The position numbers and the translations under genes are program-made. From JACTOJ01 sp032335695 (GTDB taxonomy: Bacteria > Bacillota > Clostridia > Clostridiales > Clostridiaceae), in assembly GCF_032335695.1 (NCBI RefSeq), contig NZ_JACTOJ010000031.1, positions 1-50,703 of the forward strand: DNA of 50,703 nucleotides, read 5' to 3'. Of the stretch, positions 1 to 9,009 are shown piece after piece. Within the stretch, counting starts at the first letter, position 1. The number at the start of each line of letters is the position of its first letter. The notes under the pieces were generated by a model. That model was not told the DNA's origin. It ran no database searches and saw only the letters and a program-made list of their open reading frames with translations.

Positions 1-113
1 AGGCTGTAATATTTCCTTAGGTGATAGGTTATTTTTCTGTAGCCATAATCAGCAGCATCCCCATCAATTGACTCCATAATAAATTCTTTGATTTGCTCAT
101 CGCATATCTTCAT
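1..113 (-). pseudogene. IS3-family transposase OrfB fragment (N-terminal part, runs off window)
   Basis: The minus strand reads from an ATG at 113 off the left edge and contains DYGYRKITYHLRKYY, the YGYRRI-type helix-turn-helix motif near the start of IS3-family OrfB (IS150-like group). An in-frame TAG lies five codons upstream of the ATG, and the promoter of the next gene begins by position 159. The 5' part of the IS (orfA and terminal repeat) is therefore missing and this is a truncated copy. The opposite window end carries the C-terminus of a similar transposase on the same strand. Family assignment is from motif memory; the exact IS is not named. Confidence 0.6.
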
Positions 114-158
114 TTTGCGGATTAGCTAAATGGAGTAATACGAATACTATTAAATAGC

Positions 159-187
159 TTGACATTAAATGAATGTTCGTTTATTAT
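159..187 (+). promoter_or_regulatory. Promoter of the first TetR gene with overlapping operator
   Basis: TTGACA at 159-164 and TATTAT at 182-187 are separated by exactly 17 bp. The spacer contains AATGAATGTTCGTT (168-181), a near-palindrome that resembles AATGAACAGTCATT found before the lon gene at 863-876. The position implies repression by promoter occlusion and autoregulation by the adjacent TetR protein; that is inference. Confidence 0.6.
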
Positions 188-226
188 ATAATCACGTTAC
201 AATTTTATATGATTTAGGCGATGGTT

Positions 227-796
227 ATGAGAAAAAAGGATGACCTAAAACAAAAATGTATTAAAGAAGCAGTGGTGCAATTGATTTTGGAAGAGGGGCT
301 TCAAGGTACTTCTATTTCAAAAATTGCAAAAGCAGCGGGAATATCTCCGGCAACAGTATATATTTATTATGAAAATAAAGATACGATGCTCAGAGAGATT
401 TATACAGAATATGCTGAAGACATGTTCCAGTACGTACTTAGATGTATATCTCCTAGTATGGGGGGAAAAGAAATTATTGCAGAGATAATTCGACGATATT
501 ATAATTTTATTGTCGAAAACAAAGAAGTTTTTTATTTTATTGTGCAATATAGTTCCTGCCCTATATTAAACAGTAGATGCGGTGCGATGAAAGGACCAGA
601 GGAGTTGAGCCAACTCCTTACAGATTTGAAGGATCGGCATATTTTTAATAATTATAACAATGATAATTTGTATGCAGTTTTGTTTTCCACGGTAGAAATG
701 ATTGCTATCAAATCTTGTGAATTAGAAACGAATGCGGCAGATAATTTAGAGGAACTGATTGCTATGATTCAAAAACTATGTTTGAAGGACCTGTAA
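227..796 (+). CDS. TetR/AcrR-family transcriptional regulator
   Basis: A 189-aa regulator with an N-terminal TetR helix-turn-helix around residues 25-57 (SISKIAKAAGISPATVYIYY then ENKDTML). The C-terminal ligand domain is not recognisable. The ATG at 227 is preferred to the ATG at 221 because TTAGGCG at 214-220 is then correctly spaced. It lies 103 bp upstream of a lon-type protease gene, and similar inverted repeats sit in its own promoter and in front of lon. The simplest reading is an autoregulated repressor of itself and lon. The ligand is unknown. Confidence 0.85.
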   Translation: MRKKDDLKQKCIKEAVVQLILEEGLQGTSISKIAKAAGISPATVYIYYENKDTMLREIYTEYAEDMFQYVLRCISPSMGGKEIIAEIIRRYYNFIVENKEVFYFIVQYSSCPILNSRCGAMKGPEELSQLLTDLKDRHIFNNYNNDNLYAVLFSTVEMIAIKSCELETNAADNLEELIAMIQKLCLKDL

Positions 797-825
797 ATAC
801 TGCTTTATACCAAAGTTAATATAAG

Positions 826-840
826 CGAGCCTGTTGCTCG
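826..840 (+). terminator. Small hairpin after the TetR gene
   Basis: CGAGC-CTGTT-GCTCG forms a 5-bp hairpin followed by TTTATATATTT, 30 bp after the TetR stop. It is short, so at best it is a weak terminator separating the regulator from lon. Confidence 0.35.
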
Positions 841-862
841 TTTATATATTTCATTTATTTAG

Positions 863-876
863 AATGAACAGTCATT
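863..876. promoter_or_regulatory. Putative TetR operator in front of lon
   Basis: AATGAACAGTCATT is a 5-4-5 perfect inverted repeat (AATGA/TCATT) 24 bp before the lon start. Its half-site matches the site in the TetR promoter at 168-181 (AATGAATGTTCGTT). Two copies in the two promoters of one locus support control of both genes by the TetR protein. Confidence 0.5.
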
Positions 877-899
877 TATTTTAGAAAGGAGAATATAGT

Positions 900-3245
900 A
901 TGATATTGTATATTGATGACCTTATTTTATTACCAGGGATGAATTATCAACTTATCATGAATCAGCTTAGCGACGAGGAGCTGACTGTAATCCGGTATAA
1001 AACGCAAGAAATAGCAGCTTTACCGTTAAAAAGGTATCGTGACAGAAATGCACTTAATGAAGAGGATTTTTACAAGACAGGGGTATTGCTGGACATACTG
1101 GAGGTAAATCATGAGGAAAATACATTTCGTCTTAATGTGAAAGTGTTAAGCCGTGCAGAAGTATCTGATATAAAAATTAGTGACGCTGTTATCACCGGTG
1201 AAATAATTACGGCTGCTGATACCATTGATCTGAATGAAAACGGACAGAATGAAATATCGGACTATATTCATGACATAGCACGCCAAATTGGTACAAATTT
1301 TAAAGATGCAGATGGAATTGTGAAGACCATTGAAAGTATTAAGGAACTGAATGTACTGATTGGATATGTCAGCCAGTTCGTGCCACTTACCCGTGAAGAA
1401 AAATATACTCTGATGGATATGGCATCTTTAAAAGAACGCTGTTTAACATTTATTGATTATTTATTGCGATATAAAGAGGGAATTCAGCTTCAGATTGAAA
1501 TGAGAGAACGTTTTTCAGAAAAAGCAAATAAGAATTACAGGGAAGCTATTTTACGAGAACAGCTGAAAGCCATTCAGGAAGAGCTGAATAAGGAGAATTC
1601 AGGTTCCGCTAAAAATAAAAAGGATTATCGCGAACTCATTGACGATGCAAATATGCCAGAAGACATAAGAGCAGTTGCCCTTGAGGAGCTAAACAAGCTT
1701 GAAATGCAAGGTTCTGCTAGTGCGGATAAGCATGTGATTCAAAATTATTTGGATCTTCTGGTAAAACTTCCGTGGAAAATAAATGTAGAATCTTCAATTG
1801 ACATTAGCAATGCACGAAAAATTTTAAATGAACAGCATTACGGATTGGAAAAAGTAAAAGATAGAATTTTACAACATCTTGCAGTCATGCAGCTAAAAAA
1901 AGACAAACAAGGTTCTATTCTTTTGCTTGTAGGTCCTCCGGGGACTGGAAAAACAAGTCTTGGTAAAAGTATTGCTGAGGCGATGAACCGACAATACATT
2001 CGAGTAAGCTTGGGTGGAATACGGGATGAAGCGGAAATCAGAGGGCATCGAAAAACATACATAGGTGCCATGCCAGGACGAATTATTGACAGTATCAAAA
2101 AGGCGGGAACAATGAATCCGGTTATGATATTGGATGAGGTGGATAAATTGATGACAGGTTACAATGGTGACCCGGCTAGCGCTTTACTTGAAGTACTTGA
2201 CCCAGAACAAAACAATACCTTTACCGATCATTATCTGGATTTACCGTATGATTTATCCAATGTATTTTTTATCGCAACTGCAAATTCACTGGAAAGTATT
2301 CCGAGACCACTATTAGACCGAATGGAAGTCATTCGGCTTTCCAGTTATACTGCAAATGAAAAATTCTATATTGGTAAGAATCATTTGATTCATGAAGTGC
2401 TAAAGGAACATGGTTTGTCAGAGCAGGATGTTAAAATTAGTGAAGAAGTCTTAAAGAAAGTAATTACAGACTATACCATGGAGGCAGGAGTAAGAGGATT
2501 AAAAAATCAACTGTCCGCCATAGCAAGAAGTGCGGCAGAAAAAATAGTTACAAAAGCGGTAAAGAAGCCATATGTTGTCGAAGTAAGAAATTTAGAAGAA
2601 ATTCTTGGAAGACAATTATCCAGGCACGATATTGCTCAGAAAATAAATGCACCCGGTGTTGTAACCGGTTTGGCTTGGACTCCGGTAGGAGGAGAAATCC
2701 TGTTTGTGGAAGCTACGGCAATGCCAGGCAATGAACAAGTGATATTGACAGGTCAGTTGGGCGATGTAATGAAGGAATCAGCAAGGATATCCTTAAGTCT
2801 TTTGAAATCACGACTTCCAGTGAATACTCTGGCATTTAAGGATAAGGACATCCATATCCACGTACCATCAGGAGCGGTGCAAAAAGACGGACCGTCTGCA
2901 GGAATTACACTTTTTACGGCATTAGCCTCATTAATAACCGGAATCAAAGTAAATCCAAAACTTGCAATGACGGGAGAAATTACACTTCGGGGTGCCGTTC
3001 TTCCAATCGGTGGATTAAAAGAGAAATTGCTTGCCGCCGAACGAGCTGGTATCACAAAAGCTTTAATTCCCAAAGAGAATGAATCAGATTTGAAGGAAGT
3101 ATCCGAAGAAGTTAAAAACAAGATAGAGATTATAACAGTCGAAACGATAGAAGATGTGTTAAAAGAAACGCTTGAGGTTAGCTTACCGAAAGTAGAACAG
3201 ATATTTGTAGAACCTGAGTTCTTTGTAAGGTTGAATCAGAAATAA
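900..3245 (+). CDS. lon: ATP-dependent serine protease Lon (divergent N-domain)
   Basis: A 781-aa Lon protease, a cytoplasmic AAA+ enzyme that degrades misfolded and regulatory proteins. Order: a divergent LonN substrate domain (about 1-200), a coiled-coil linker (about 200-255), the AAA+ module with Walker A GPPGTGKT (345-352) and Walker B MILDEVD (409-415), and the protease domain with the Ser666 (KDGPSAG) and Lys709 (GGLKEK) dyad spaced as in E. coli Lon. The usual LPLRD-type N-terminus is absent, suggesting a second, specialised Lon paralogue rather than the housekeeping one. RBS AAAGGAG precedes ATG 900. The upstream TetR gene and shared operator suggest inducible expression. The inducer and substrates are unknown. 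Confidence 0.93.
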   Translation: MILYIDDLILLPGMNYQLIMNQLSDEELTVIRYKTQEIAALPLKRYRDRNALNEEDFYKTGVLLDILEVNHEENTFRLNVKVLSRAEVSDIKISDAVITGEIITAADTIDLNENGQNEISDYIHDIARQIGTNFKDADGIVKTIESIKELNVLIGYVSQFVPLTREEKYTLMDMASLKERCLTFIDYLLRYKEGIQLQIEMRERFSEKANKNYREAILREQLKAIQEELNKENSGSAKNKKDYRELIDDANMPEDIRAVALEELNKLEMQGSASADKHVIQNYLDLLVKLPWKINVESSIDISNARKILNEQHYGLEKVKDRILQHLAVMQLKKDKQGSILLLVGPPGTGKTSLGKSIAEAMNRQYIRVSLGGIRDEAEIRGHRKTYIGAMPGRIIDSIKKAGTMNPVMILDEVDKLMTGYNGDPASALLEVLDPEQNNTFTDHYLDLPYDLSNVFFIATANSLESIPRPLLDRMEVIRLSSYTANEKFYIGKNHLIHEVLKEHGLSEQDVKISEEVLKKVITDYTMEAGVRGLKNQLSAIARSAAEKIVTKAVKKPYVVEVRNLEEILGRQLSRHDIAQKINAPGVVTGLAWTPVGGEILFVEATAMPGNEQVILTGQLGDVMKESARISLSLLKSRLPVNTLAFKDKDIHIHVPSGAVQKDGPSAGITLFTALASLITGIKVNPKLAMTGEITLRGAVLPIGGLKEKLLAAERAGITKALIPKENESDLKEVSEEVKNKIEIITVETIEDVLKETLEVSLPKVEQIFVEPEFFVRLNQK

Positions 3246-3335
3246 GTGGGTAAATACCTATCACTGCAACCAATAAAATATAACAGCAGTGATAGGGTTT
3301 ATTAATAGAATAAAAATGAAAAGGAGAAATTGATT

Positions 3336-4142
3336 ATGAGTCTGATAACTGTAGATCAAGAAAAATGTGTAGCGTGTGGATTGTGTGTAGAGGAATGTCC
3401 CACAGGAGTATTAAAAATGGAAAGTACTGGCCCACAGGAAGTTTTACCGCAAGCCTGTCTTGCATGTGGACATTGTGTAGCCGTATGTCCACAGGAAGCA
3501 ATTGATAATACGAAATCCCCTCTCGCCTCACAAAGCAAGAAAGAAGGAGTTCCTAATCTGAGTGCAGAAGAGGCAAAGAATTTTATGCGTTCAAGACGTT
3601 CTATTCGCTCTTATAAAGACAAACCAGTCGAAAGAGAAAAATTAATACAACTTGTTGATGTTGCTCATTTGGCTCCAACAGCCAGCAATGCACAAGGGAT
3701 ATCGTATCTAATCGTAGACGATAAAAAGATAATTGAGTCAGCGGTAGAGGAATGTGTAAACTGGTTTGAGAATGATCCAACTTGGAGTCAGAGACTGGGA
3801 GGTATGGTGAATGGATACAGAGAAAATAAAGTGGATCCTATTTTAAGAAATGCACCTAGTATTATTGTAACATTAGCGGATAAAGATTTTTATAATGGAA
3901 GGGAAAATTCAGTGCTCTCCTTGTCTTATCTGGAACTATATGCACCATGGCTTGAGCTTGGATCATGCTGGGCAGGAATATTTGAGATTTGCGCATGTAG
4001 TGAAAATTCACCTATGAATCAGATTTTTAATGTTCCTGATGATAAAAAAATAACAGGAGTTGTAATGGTGGGATATCCTAAGTATAGTTATAAAAGATTT
4101 ACAGAAAGACAACCTTTATCTTTTTCGTTTTATAAAGAATAA
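3336..4142 (+). CDS. Nitroreductase with N-terminal 2x[4Fe-4S] ferredoxin domain
   Basis: A 268-aa fusion. Residues 1-60 hold two CxxCxxCxxxCP clusters (Cys11/14/17/21 and Cys41/44/47/51). The rest is an FMN nitroreductase domain beginning RSRRSIRSYKDKPV and containing APTASNAQ. Such proteins are predicted flavin reductases fed electrons through the Fe-S domain; the natural substrate is unknown. ATG 3336 follows AAGGAG at 3321-3326. It lies 90 bp after lon with no clear terminator between, so co-transcription is possible. Confidence 0.88.
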   Translation: MSLITVDQEKCVACGLCVEECPTGVLKMESTGPQEVLPQACLACGHCVAVCPQEAIDNTKSPLASQSKKEGVPNLSAEEAKNFMRSRRSIRSYKDKPVEREKLIQLVDVAHLAPTASNAQGISYLIVDDKKIIESAVEECVNWFENDPTWSQRLGGMVNGYRENKVDPILRNAPSIIVTLADKDFYNGRENSVLSLSYLELYAPWLELGSCWAGIFEICACSENSPMNQIFNVPDDKKITGVVMVGYPKYSYKRFTERQPLSFSFYKE

Positions 4143-4152
4143 TAATATAATC

Positions 4153-4188
4153 AACCTGCTATATAGAATTGTATTTATGTAGCAGGTT
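4153..4188 (+). terminator. Inverted repeat after the nitroreductase gene
   Basis: AACCTGCTA (4153-4161) pairs perfectly with TAGCAGGTT (4180-4188) around an 18-nt loop, just after the stop codon. A long U tract is missing, so it may be a weak terminator or a 3' stabiliser. Confidence 0.45.
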
Positions 4189-4400
4189 AATCAGAATAGA
4201 GAAAAATCCAGTAAATTTAAATGGGCTTACAGTATTTAGAAATAAAATAGTGAATAATAAGGCATTTTCTTAGTAAATACCTTTGTTAAATAAAATCAGC
4301 ACAAGTATTATGCTAAAAATTAAAAGAAAGAGGTGTGATTAATATTTAATGAAAGTAAAATACCAGAAGGTATTACAGATAAAAAAGGAGGGGTGTTTTG

Positions 4401-5909
4401 GTGAGAGGTTTGAAAGATCTTTTTCATAATAAAAAGGACTATGAAAATTTGAATTTTTTGGTAAGTGGATATGAACTATTAGTTTTTCTTATCAGTCATA
4501 TATTAATGGAAGGTATTTTGTTATACTATCAATTACATTTTATGGCAGTATATAATATTTTTTCTATAATATTAATGATTATGTGCATTTATTTAAATCA
4601 TATCGGATATCCTAAAATGGCAGTACTTTTAAATGTTATGGAAATATGTATATTTTCAACAATGGGATCTCTTTTTGCTGGATGGAACGTAGGATTTTAT
4701 ATTTTCTTTTTTCCGGCGGTTGCATTAGTTTTTTTTACAGAAACAATAAACCTTCGGACAAAGATGCTGATGACGATTGGAATTACTGTATTAGCAGGAA
4801 TAGTTAAAATTAATTCACCTAATTTAGCTGTTGCAGCTGAAGATTCTGTTGTTACATTTTTCTATTGTCTTATATTTGTGGGTGTAATTTTAAATATTGG
4901 AGTTATATATTATTATTTTGACAATCAACGAATTAAGCTGGCTGAAGAAACTGCCAAATCGAAGCAGTCTATAAACAATATCGAGGAAATTCTGGAAAAG
5001 AATATGATGGTTTCAAGTGAAGTGAAACACATTGGAGAACAGTTTTCAAATAATTTTAATGGGAATCTTCGTTCACAAAATTCAATTAGCAGTTCAGCAG
5101 AAGTGGTCGCAAAAAACAGTAAAAGTAGCCTTGATAACAATAACATCATATCTGCAAGGGTTAGTGACCTTTCTGATATGTTAGAAAAATTAAAAGATTC
5201 TGTAATTCAAATACACAAGAATTCGAAGGAGGCACTTAACCTTAATAACAATGGAAATAAAAATATTTTAGATATAGAAGTTAAATTAGACAGTAATGTT
5301 GAGAGTACAAACAAGCTGGGAAATGCTATAGCTGAACTGGAAGTGAGAGCTGTTGAAATCGGTACGATTATTGATGTAATTAAGGCAATAACAAAACAAA
5401 TTAATCTTTTATCATTAAATGCTTCAATAGAAGCAGCCAGAGCAGGTGAATACGGAAAAGGCTTTGTTGTTGTAGCGGATGAAATAAGAAAGCTTGCAGA
5501 GCAATCAAGTAGCGCTACTAATGAAATTGAAAATGTTATTAGTAGTGTTAAAATCAGCGTGGAGGGCTCTCGTAATAATATGAATGAAGTTTGGGACGCA
5601 GTAAATACACAGAAAAAATTAACGGATGAAACGAAAATTAAATTTAATCATATTAAGTATAAAATTGATTTAATGACTAATGAAATCGATTCTGTAAACG
5701 CTGATATACATAAAATAACAAATTTTAAAGAAGAAATCTTATCGCTTGTTCAGAAATCAGCAATAGAATCGGAAAGTGTTTATAATGAAACTGAGAAAAT
5801 TGTTGTTTCGATTAAGGATCAAAGTAATTCCATGCAAAATTCAAATTCAATCATAGAAAAGTTATTATCTTTGTCGGGAAATTTAAATACTAATGAATTC
5901 AATGTGTAG
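4401..5909 (+). CDS. Methyl-accepting chemotaxis protein with six-TM N-terminal domain
   Basis: A 502-aa chemoreceptor-like protein. The N-terminal ~175 residues contain about six hydrophobic segments with no evident periplasmic sensor loop. The C-terminal half is coiled coil and contains the conserved signalling tip (around residues 325-365: INLLSLNASIEAARAGE then GKGFVVVADEIRKLA), which contacts CheA/CheW. No HAMP domain is obvious. GTG 4401 is chosen because AAGGAGGGG (4385-4393) is well spaced to it; TTG 4398 is the alternative. It is probably monocistronic. The sensed signal is likely membrane-related or unknown. Confidence 0.88.
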   Translation: MRGLKDLFHNKKDYENLNFLVSGYELLVFLISHILMEGILLYYQLHFMAVYNIFSIILMIMCIYLNHIGYPKMAVLLNVMEICIFSTMGSLFAGWNVGFYIFFFPAVALVFFTETINLRTKMLMTIGITVLAGIVKINSPNLAVAAEDSVVTFFYCLIFVGVILNIGVIYYYFDNQRIKLAEETAKSKQSINNIEEILEKNMMVSSEVKHIGEQFSNNFNGNLRSQNSISSSAEVVAKNSKSSLDNNNIISARVSDLSDMLEKLKDSVIQIHKNSKEALNLNNNGNKNILDIEVKLDSNVESTNKLGNAIAELEVRAVEIGTIIDVIKAITKQINLLSLNASIEAARAGEYGKGFVVVADEIRKLAEQSSSATNEIENVISSVKISVEGSRNNMNEVWDAVNTQKKLTDETKIKFNHIKYKIDLMTNEIDSVNADIHKITNFKEEILSLVQKSAIESESVYNETEKIVVSIKDQSNSMQNSNSIIEKLLSLSGNLNTNEFNV

Positions 5910-5990
5910 TAAAATCGATTTGTAAAAGGGAAAGATTGCGTCATATTTTGGATATTGAGATGTTAAACTCAATGTTTGAAAATTTGATTC

Positions 5991-6019
5991 TTGACCGTTC
6001 GTTCTAGAAATGTTATTAT
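5991..6019 (+). promoter_or_regulatory. Promoter and operator of the second TetR gene
   Basis: TTGACC (5991-5996), a 17-bp spacer and TATTAT (6014-6019). The -35 box and spacer form TTGACCGTTCGTTCTA (5991-6006), which matches TAGAACGATCATTCTA at 6635-6650 in 12 of 16 positions. This suggests an operator bound by the TetR protein encoded directly downstream. Confidence 0.55.
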
Positions 6020-6041
6020 ATCCTATAAAGGAGGTGATCCA

Positions 6042-6620
6042 ATGGGACGAAGTAAAGAATTTGAAGAAAATACAGTTTTGCAAAGAGCCATGGAAGTATT
6101 TTGGCAACAGGGATATGAAAAAACTTCTATGAGTGATCTTGTAGAGCAAATGGGAATTCATCGAAAAAGCTTATATGATACCTTTGGCGATAAGCATTCG
6201 TTATATCTAAAAGCTATGGATCGCTATGAAGAATACAATACAGCCAAACTAAAGTCTGAGACATTGAGGGCAAAAACGGCGTATCAGGCTATACAATATA
6301 TTTTTGATTACATTATTGAAGGAAACGAGGATAAGCATTGTGGATGCCTTTTTGTGAATGCGGCAACTGAGATGGGGCCATGGGATCAAGAGGTATTGAA
6401 AAAGACAGAAGAAGCGTTCAGCCAAGCAGAAAAATTTATTGCCGATATTATAAAGAAAGGTCAGGAAAATGGTGAGTTTTCCTGTAAATATGATGATGAA
6501 GTATTAGGAGAAGTTTTGCACAATTCACTTTTAGGGCTGCGTGTACTTGTAAAAACATCGGCGAGTAAAGAAAAAATGCATAACATAGCTAATTTTTTCC
6601 TTAATTTAATAAGCGTATAA
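6042..6620 (+). CDS. TetR/AcrR-family transcriptional regulator
   Basis: A 192-aa TetR repressor with its helix-turn-helix around residues 26-57 (TSMSDLVEQMGIHRKSLYDT, then FGDKHSLY). ATG 6042 is preceded by AAAGGAGGTGATCC; an in-frame upstream extension would run through the promoter and is rejected. The gene lies upstream of a quinone-oxidoreductase-like gene, and both promoters contain the same type of inverted repeat. It is likely the local repressor of that redox operon, a common arrangement for electrophile- or quinone-responsive TetR regulators. The ligand is unknown. Confidence 0.87.
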   Translation: MGRSKEFEENTVLQRAMEVFWQQGYEKTSMSDLVEQMGIHRKSLYDTFGDKHSLYLKAMDRYEEYNTAKLKSETLRAKTAYQAIQYIFDYIIEGNEDKHCGCLFVNAATEMGPWDQEVLKKTEEAFSQAEKFIADIIKKGQENGEFSCKYDDEVLGEVLHNSLLGLRVLVKTSASKEKMHNIANFFLNLISV

Positions 6621-6634
6621 TTTTTTGCAAAAAG

Positions 6635-6728
6635 TAGAACGATCATTCTAAATAAGGAACGATGTTTATAATTATTTGATGTTTGGAGGATAGTAATAAG
6701 TGAGCGACATACATATTAACTAATATGT
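6635..6728 (+). promoter_or_regulatory. Regulatory region of the oxidoreductase gene
   Basis: TAGAACGATCATTCTA (6635-6650) is the presumed TetR operator shared with 5991-6006. A TATAAT sits at 6667-6672. Further downstream ACATATTAACTAATATGT (6711-6728) is a perfect 8-2-8 palindrome of unknown role. The leader to the ATG at 6814 is long (about 130 nt), and CGACATA near 6705 is complementary to TATGTCG near 6778, so the leader RNA could fold. Confidence 0.45.
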
Positions 6729-6813
6729 ACAAAGGGATTAGTTAGTATATAAAATGGGTAAAGTCCATACTTATCAATATGTCGGCTAAATCAAAAAATA
6801 GGAGGTTTATATT

Positions 6814-7815
6814 ATGAAAGCAGCACAGATTGCAAAATATTCAAAAAGTATTACAGCAGAAGTAAACGACATTCCGATACCAGAAATCAATGATAATGAA
6901 GTTTTAGTTAAGGTTAAAGTGGCCGCAGTTAATCCGTTGGAAATGCTTATTATAACCGGTAGCGTAAAACTGATTCAGCATTATGAGTTCCCATTGACTC
7001 TGGGCAATGAGCTAACCGGTGTGATTGAAAAAATTGGAAGAAAGGTGCAGGGATTTAAAGTAGGAGATGCCATCTATTCACGTCTGCCTTTAACAAAAAT
7101 CGGAGCTTTTGCCGAATATGCGGCAATTGATGCAGGTGCTATCGGTCATTTACCGGTCAATCTTGATTTTGTGACCGGAGCCGCTGCGCCATTAACGGGA
7201 CTGACTGCTTATCAGGGGTTACACGAAGAATTGGAGGCGAAAGCCGGTGATACCGTATTTATTCCCGGTGGCTCAGGATCGTTTGGACAAATGGCCATTC
7301 CGATAGCCAAGGCAATGGGGCTTAAAGTGATTGTCAGCGGAAATCCCCAGGCACGTGATCGGACAATGGAGATAGGGGCAGACCAATACCTAGATTATAC
7401 AACTGAGAATTATTGGGAACGGCTTAGTAACATTGATTATGTGATTGATGCCTTGGGATCTAATGAATTTGATCATGAACTTTCGATAATAAAACCGGGT
7501 GGAAGACTTCTTTCCTTAAAGACCGGACCTAACAAACGTTTTGCAGAAGAACATGGGTTTCCGGGTTGGAAGAAAAAACTCTTTGCTGTTGCCGGAGCGA
7601 AATATGATAATAAAGCAAAGAAAAAGAATATTCAGTATCGGTTTATTTTTGTTCGTAGTGACGGCGCACAATTAAAAGAGATTACGAAAATTATTGAAGA
7701 TAATCGGATTGTACCTGCGGTGGATCCAACAGAATTTCGTATTGAAGACATTGATAAAGCACTGAATCTTGTAGCGACAGGTCATACAAAAGGAAAGGTT
7801 GTTATCAGATTTTAA
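6814..7815 (+). CDS. MDR-family NAD(P)H:quinone oxidoreductase-like protein
   Basis: A 333-aa medium-chain dehydrogenase/reductase without the catalytic zinc ligands: a GroES-like N-terminal domain (GNELTGVIEKIGRKVQGFKV) and a Rossmann nucleotide-binding loop GGSGSFG at residues 152-158. It is predicted to reduce quinones or other activated carbonyl/alkene electrophiles with NAD(P)H in the cytoplasm. Strong RBS AGGAGG. It is followed 75 bp later by an alpha/beta hydrolase and is probably controlled by the TetR at 6042. Exact substrate unknown. Confidence 0.85.
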   Translation: MKAAQIAKYSKSITAEVNDIPIPEINDNEVLVKVKVAAVNPLEMLIITGSVKLIQHYEFPLTLGNELTGVIEKIGRKVQGFKVGDAIYSRLPLTKIGAFAEYAAIDAGAIGHLPVNLDFVTGAAAPLTGLTAYQGLHEELEAKAGDTVFIPGGSGSFGQMAIPIAKAMGLKVIVSGNPQARDRTMEIGADQYLDYTTENYWERLSNIDYVIDALGSNEFDHELSIIKPGGRLLSLKTGPNKRFAEEHGFPGWKKKLFAVAGAKYDNKAKKKNIQYRFIFVRSDGAQLKEITKIIEDNRIVPAVDPTEFRIEDIDKALNLVATGHTKGKVVIRF

Positions 7816-7890
7816 GAAATGATGTGTTCAGCTTTAGATTACTATTGTGCTATAGTTCAATAAAATCATATGAGATAAGGAGGAACTGCC

Positions 7891-8733
7891 GTGAGCACAA
7901 AATTTTCATATATAAACCAGCCAAATTTAAGTATTAGGGCAGCTGATGGAACAGTATACGCTTATCGAGAATTAGGTGAGAAAAAAGGTATTCCAGTGAT
8001 CTTTTTCACCCATCTATCGGCAAATCTTGACAATTGGGATCCACGTGTCGTGGATGGCATTGCCGAAAAGCATTGGGTGATTGCATTTGATAATAAGGGC
8101 ATCGGACTTTCCAGCGGATCAGTACCGGATACCATTAAGCAAATGGCAAAAGACGCTTTGTCCTTTGTCCATACTTTAGGCTTTGACCAAATCGATATAT
8201 TAGCTCTTTCTATGGGAGGCATGATTGCACAAGAACTATTAGCGATTGAACCGGAACTTGTACGAAAACTGATATTGTCTGGAACAGGTCCCCGTGGCGG
8301 TGAAGGCATTAAGAACGTTACGAAAATCACAAATTATGATATGGTACGCGCCATATTTACGCTGAAAGACATAAAAACTTATTTGTTTTTCACACGTACA
8401 GATAATGGCAAACAAAAAGCAAAGGAGTTTTTGTCTCGTATCAGGGAACGTAAAGTGGCGAGGGATAAGATGATTAGTATCAAGGGATTTCGTACACAGC
8501 TTAAGGCAATTCACAAATGGGGATTGGCAAAACCCGCTGACTTGTCAAAAATTAAGCAACCAACGCTTGTGGTGAATGGTGACAATGACAGAATGGTACC
8601 TACGCTGAATTCCTATGATTTGGCAAAACGTATTCCGGATAGCAAGTTGATTATTTATAAGGATTCTGGCCATGGTGGAGTTTTTCAAAATCATGATGAA
8701 TTTGTGAAATCAGTATTAGAATTTTTAACATAA
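7891..8733 (+). CDS. Alpha/beta-fold hydrolase
   Basis: A 280-aa cytoplasmic hydrolase with GTG start after AAGGAGG. The nucleophile elbow is LALSMGGM (Ser107, with Ala in place of the first Gly of GxSxG). A candidate acid Asp lies in NGDNDRMVP and the His in DSGHGGVF. The family includes esterases and C-C bond hydrolases; the sequence does not decide the substrate. It is probably co-transcribed with the preceding oxidoreductase. Confidence 0.85.
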   Translation: MSTKFSYINQPNLSIRAADGTVYAYRELGEKKGIPVIFFTHLSANLDNWDPRVVDGIAEKHWVIAFDNKGIGLSSGSVPDTIKQMAKDALSFVHTLGFDQIDILALSMGGMIAQELLAIEPELVRKLILSGTGPRGGEGIKNVTKITNYDMVRAIFTLKDIKTYLFFTRTDNGKQKAKEFLSRIRERKVARDKMISIKGFRTQLKAIHKWGLAKPADLSKIKQPTLVVNGDNDRMVPTLNSYDLAKRIPDSKLIIYKDSGHGGVFQNHDEFVKSVLEFLT

Positions 8734-9009
8734 TAATACTATGAAGTGAAGAAACTCCAAAGTAGGCAGTGGTATTTAAAATAGAAAATCCGTAGTTGAT
8801 TTTATTATTAGCCATTGGCTTAATGTCTCAGGAAAGAATCAGATAATAAAACCTTCTGTGTGGAATGTGTCAAATAAACAGCAGGTGAATCATCTTTAAT
8901 GTTTTTCTAAAGTTAGTGAGATATATGTAATATGTAATGAGAAGTTTAATGTGGTGCAGGTGTTAATAGTCTGCTATTTTTATGAATATAACAAAGTGAG
9001 GTAGAAAGA

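Noticed and set aside
5991..6041. N-terminal extension of the second TetR protein
   Set aside because: It would translate through the -35/-10 promoter elements; ATG 6042 has a perfect RBS.
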